DNA of 64,000 nt from positions 1 through 64,000 of the forward strand of contig JANWYJ010000021.1 in NCBI GenBank assembly GCA_025055115.1. Direction: 5' to 3'. Made by a program: the position numbers and the translations under genes. Shown piece after piece: positions 62,561 to 64,000 of the stretch. Numbering within the stretch: position 1 is the stretch's first letter; every line of letters starts with the position of its first letter. Under the pieces are notes generated by a model that did no database searches, had not been told where the DNA came from, and saw only the letters and a program-made list of their open reading frames with translations. The stretch is from Gemmata sp. Its GTDB lineage: Bacteria; Planctomycetota; Planctomycetia; Gemmatales; Gemmataceae.

Positions 62561-63394
62561 ATGCCGGTATTGGCCCAGTTTCGTGCGTCCGATGGCTATC
62601 GGTTCTACTACCGCCACTATCCGGCGGATGGTCGGCCGAAGGCGCGGTTGGTCTTCATCCATGGGATTCGCAGCCACGGCGAGTGGTATACCCGTTCGTG
62701 TGAAAAGTTCGCTCACGCGGGTTACGAGGTCGATTTTCTGGATCGCCGGGGGGCCGGCCTGAACACAGCATATCGGGGGGATACCCCAGCTTTTCGTCGC
62801 CTACTCGATGATATCGCTGAGTTCATTCAGCAGCGACGGGCCGAACGCGGTTGGTTGCCGATGTTTGTGGGCGGCATCTCGTGGGGGGGGAAGCTGGCCG
62901 TCGGGTTGCCCTATCGCCGACCGAATCTTGTGGACGGTCTGATTCTGCTGTGCCCGGGCTTGGTGCCGCGAATCGCCCCGCCATGGGGCCGGCGGATGCG
63001 GATTGCGTTAGCTCGTGTGTTACGGCCGTGGAAGTTTTTTCCCATTCCGCTCAATGAACCCGAGCTATTCACCGCCTCCGATGTGTGGCAGCGGTATATC
63101 GCTGACGATGTGCGCGGGCTGCGCGAGGCCACCGCCCGGTTTCTCTTCAGCAGTTTTGCTCTGGATATTTATCTGCAACGAGCTGCTCGACGTGTCACCG
63201 TGCCAACACTGTTGCTGTTGGCTGAAGAGGATCGCATTATCGATAATTCTCAAACGGCCGCATTTGTGCAGCGATTTCCCGGCCCGGTGCACATCTGCAC
63301 CTATCCCAACGCCCATCACACCCTGGAATTCGAAGATGCCCAACACCCGTGGTTGGCTGATACCTTGAACTGGTTGGAAAGCCAATTGGCCTAA
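62561..63394 (+). CDS. Alpha/beta hydrolase, lysophospholipase-like
   Basis: 277 residues without signal peptide. Oxyanion region VFIHGIRSHGEWY, nucleophile elbow GISWGGKLA (Ser), acid in LAEEDRIIDN and His in NAHHTLEFED form a complete catalytic triad. The fold and length fit the monoacylglycerol lipase/lysophospholipase group (Hydrolase_4). Substrate unknown. The 123 bases between this and the previous gene hold a short repeat (TCTGGAATGA, at 62428 and 62453) at the stop of that gene. Confidence 0.9.
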   Translation: MPVLAQFRASDGYRFYYRHYPADGRPKARLVFIHGIRSHGEWYTRSCEKFAHAGYEVDFLDRRGAGLNTAYRGDTPAFRRLLDDIAEFIQQRRAERGWLPMFVGGISWGGKLAVGLPYRRPNLVDGLILLCPGLVPRIAPPWGRRMRIALARVLRPWKFFPIPLNEPELFTASDVWQRYIADDVRGLREATARFLFSSFALDIYLQRAARRVTVPTLLLLAEEDRIIDNSQTAAFVQRFPGPVHICTYPNAHHTLEFEDAQHPWLADTLNWLESQLA

Positions 63395-63565
63395 CATTCC
63401 GAGGCTGATTGGCTCAATACGAGTGAGAAACAACGCCGCGCCGATAGCTCGGGGTGCGGAAACCGTAGCGACAGCTCAGCCACCAACGCGCGTGCCTCAG
63501 CATCCACCAAGACCAGAAGCCGACGGCTCGGCGTGCAAAAACCGCGGCGGCAGGGGCATGCGTGA

Positions 63566-63742
63566 CTACCGGAAGGAAATCGTGAGAATGCCAGCGGCGA
63601 TCACTATCAAGCCGGCAATCAGGAACCACAGAGGTAACAGCGACCGTTGCTGCCGGGCAGCTTCGCGGGCGTGAACTTGTAATTCGTGCTTGTGCTTTTT
63701 GCGTGCTAACTCATGGTGCTGTTTTTTGGCACTGTGGTTCAT
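63566..63742 (-). CDS. Small single-pass membrane protein
   Basis: 58 residues from ATG 63742, six bases after GGAGG. A very basic, His-rich N-terminus (NHSAKKQHHELARKKHKHEL) precedes one membrane segment (LLPLWFLIAGLIVIAAGILT). No family recognised. It converges with the hydrolase gene. Confidence 0.7.
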   Translation of the reverse strand: MNHSAKKQHHELARKKHKHELQVHAREAARQQRSLLPLWFLIAGLIVIAAGILTISFR

Positions 63743-63879
63743 GGCAACCTCCACGATAAGCCGCTGCGCGTGCCGGTGGGGAGGAAGTGAGCACGACGCG
63801 GTGAGCGGCCCAGAAGGTAAATCCAATCTACCGCAAGTCTTGGCCGATTCCCAGCTTCAATTCTCTGGGCTTTGGGGAC

Positions 63880-63940
63880 TACGGCGGGGGAATCCCCAAG
63901 CCGATCGGTTAAGAGCCACGGCGGGGGAATTCCCAAGCCG
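63880..63940. repeat. Spaced duplication near the window end
   Basis: ACGGCGGGGGAATCCCCAAG (from 63881) recurs at 63918 with one change (ATTCCC), period 37. The 258 bases from 63743 to the window end hold no supported gene. Confidence 0.8.
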
Positions 63941-64000
63941 AGTGGCCACGACACTCAGCCCCAAGGGATGCTATCCTAGAGGCTATCGCCACGGCCGCGT

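Overview
The window looks like chromosomal DNA of a planctomycete, most likely of the Gemmata group (family Gemmataceae). The evidence is the GC-rich coding sequence, a Ser/Thr kinase carrying an extracytoplasmic formylglycine-enzyme-like domain, an arylsulfatase, a secreted protein with the planctomycete-type N-terminal motif LEDRTVPA, several large secreted beta-propeller proteins, and an alternative complex III respiratory cluster. No rRNA, tRNA or CRISPR array was seen.

Layout. 1-3405: a large anchored secreted protein on the minus strand, cut by the window edge. 3.6-5.8 kb: a graveyard of broken genes (a kinase remnant ended by a decayed rve-type transposase, then a DUF2924 / serine-recombinase pair with frameshifts), followed by an AT-richer HEAT-like gene. 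7-25.9 kb: mostly housekeeping and single-gene units (kinase, ThiS-ThiG fusion, NadC, S41 protease, ProB, ECF sigma factor with a membrane partner, DEAD-box helicase, PurB, sulfatase, flavin-dependent halogenase-like oxidoreductase, DUF2071 protein, PQQ-type propeller). 26-36 kb: large secreted proteins (YCF48-like/CBM9-like, WD40, Ig-like) and small unknown proteins.

37.4-56.1 kb is the functional core: actABCDEF (alternative complex III, quinol to cytochrome c), a one-TM unknown protein, a SCO copper chaperone, a caa3-type cytochrome c oxidase of the A2 kind (coxB with fused cytochrome c, coxA, coxC, coxD), a diheme cytochrome c lipoprotein, heme A and heme O synthases, and a second SCO. 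From actC to coxC almost every gene overlaps the next by 1-14 bases. The cluster encodes both terminal complexes and much of their cofactor assembly. 56.2-60.1 kb is a tight hutI-hutG-hutU histidine-degradation unit without hutH. The rest holds a secreted unknown protein, an enolase-superfamily enzyme, an alpha/beta hydrolase and a small membrane protein.

Two patterns are not explained by the genes. First, a perfect 17-bp palindrome TGTTCA-N5-TGAACA occurs three times, always between genes (36427, 37121, 53201). Two of these lie ahead of respiratory genes, and two near-matches lie ahead of actB and the WD40 gene. This suggests an uncharacterised operator and regulon. Second, many intergenic regions contain short imperfect duplications of about 16-38 bp. 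Some copy the 3' end and stop codon of a gene, and four loci have copies offset by exactly 38 or 76 bp.
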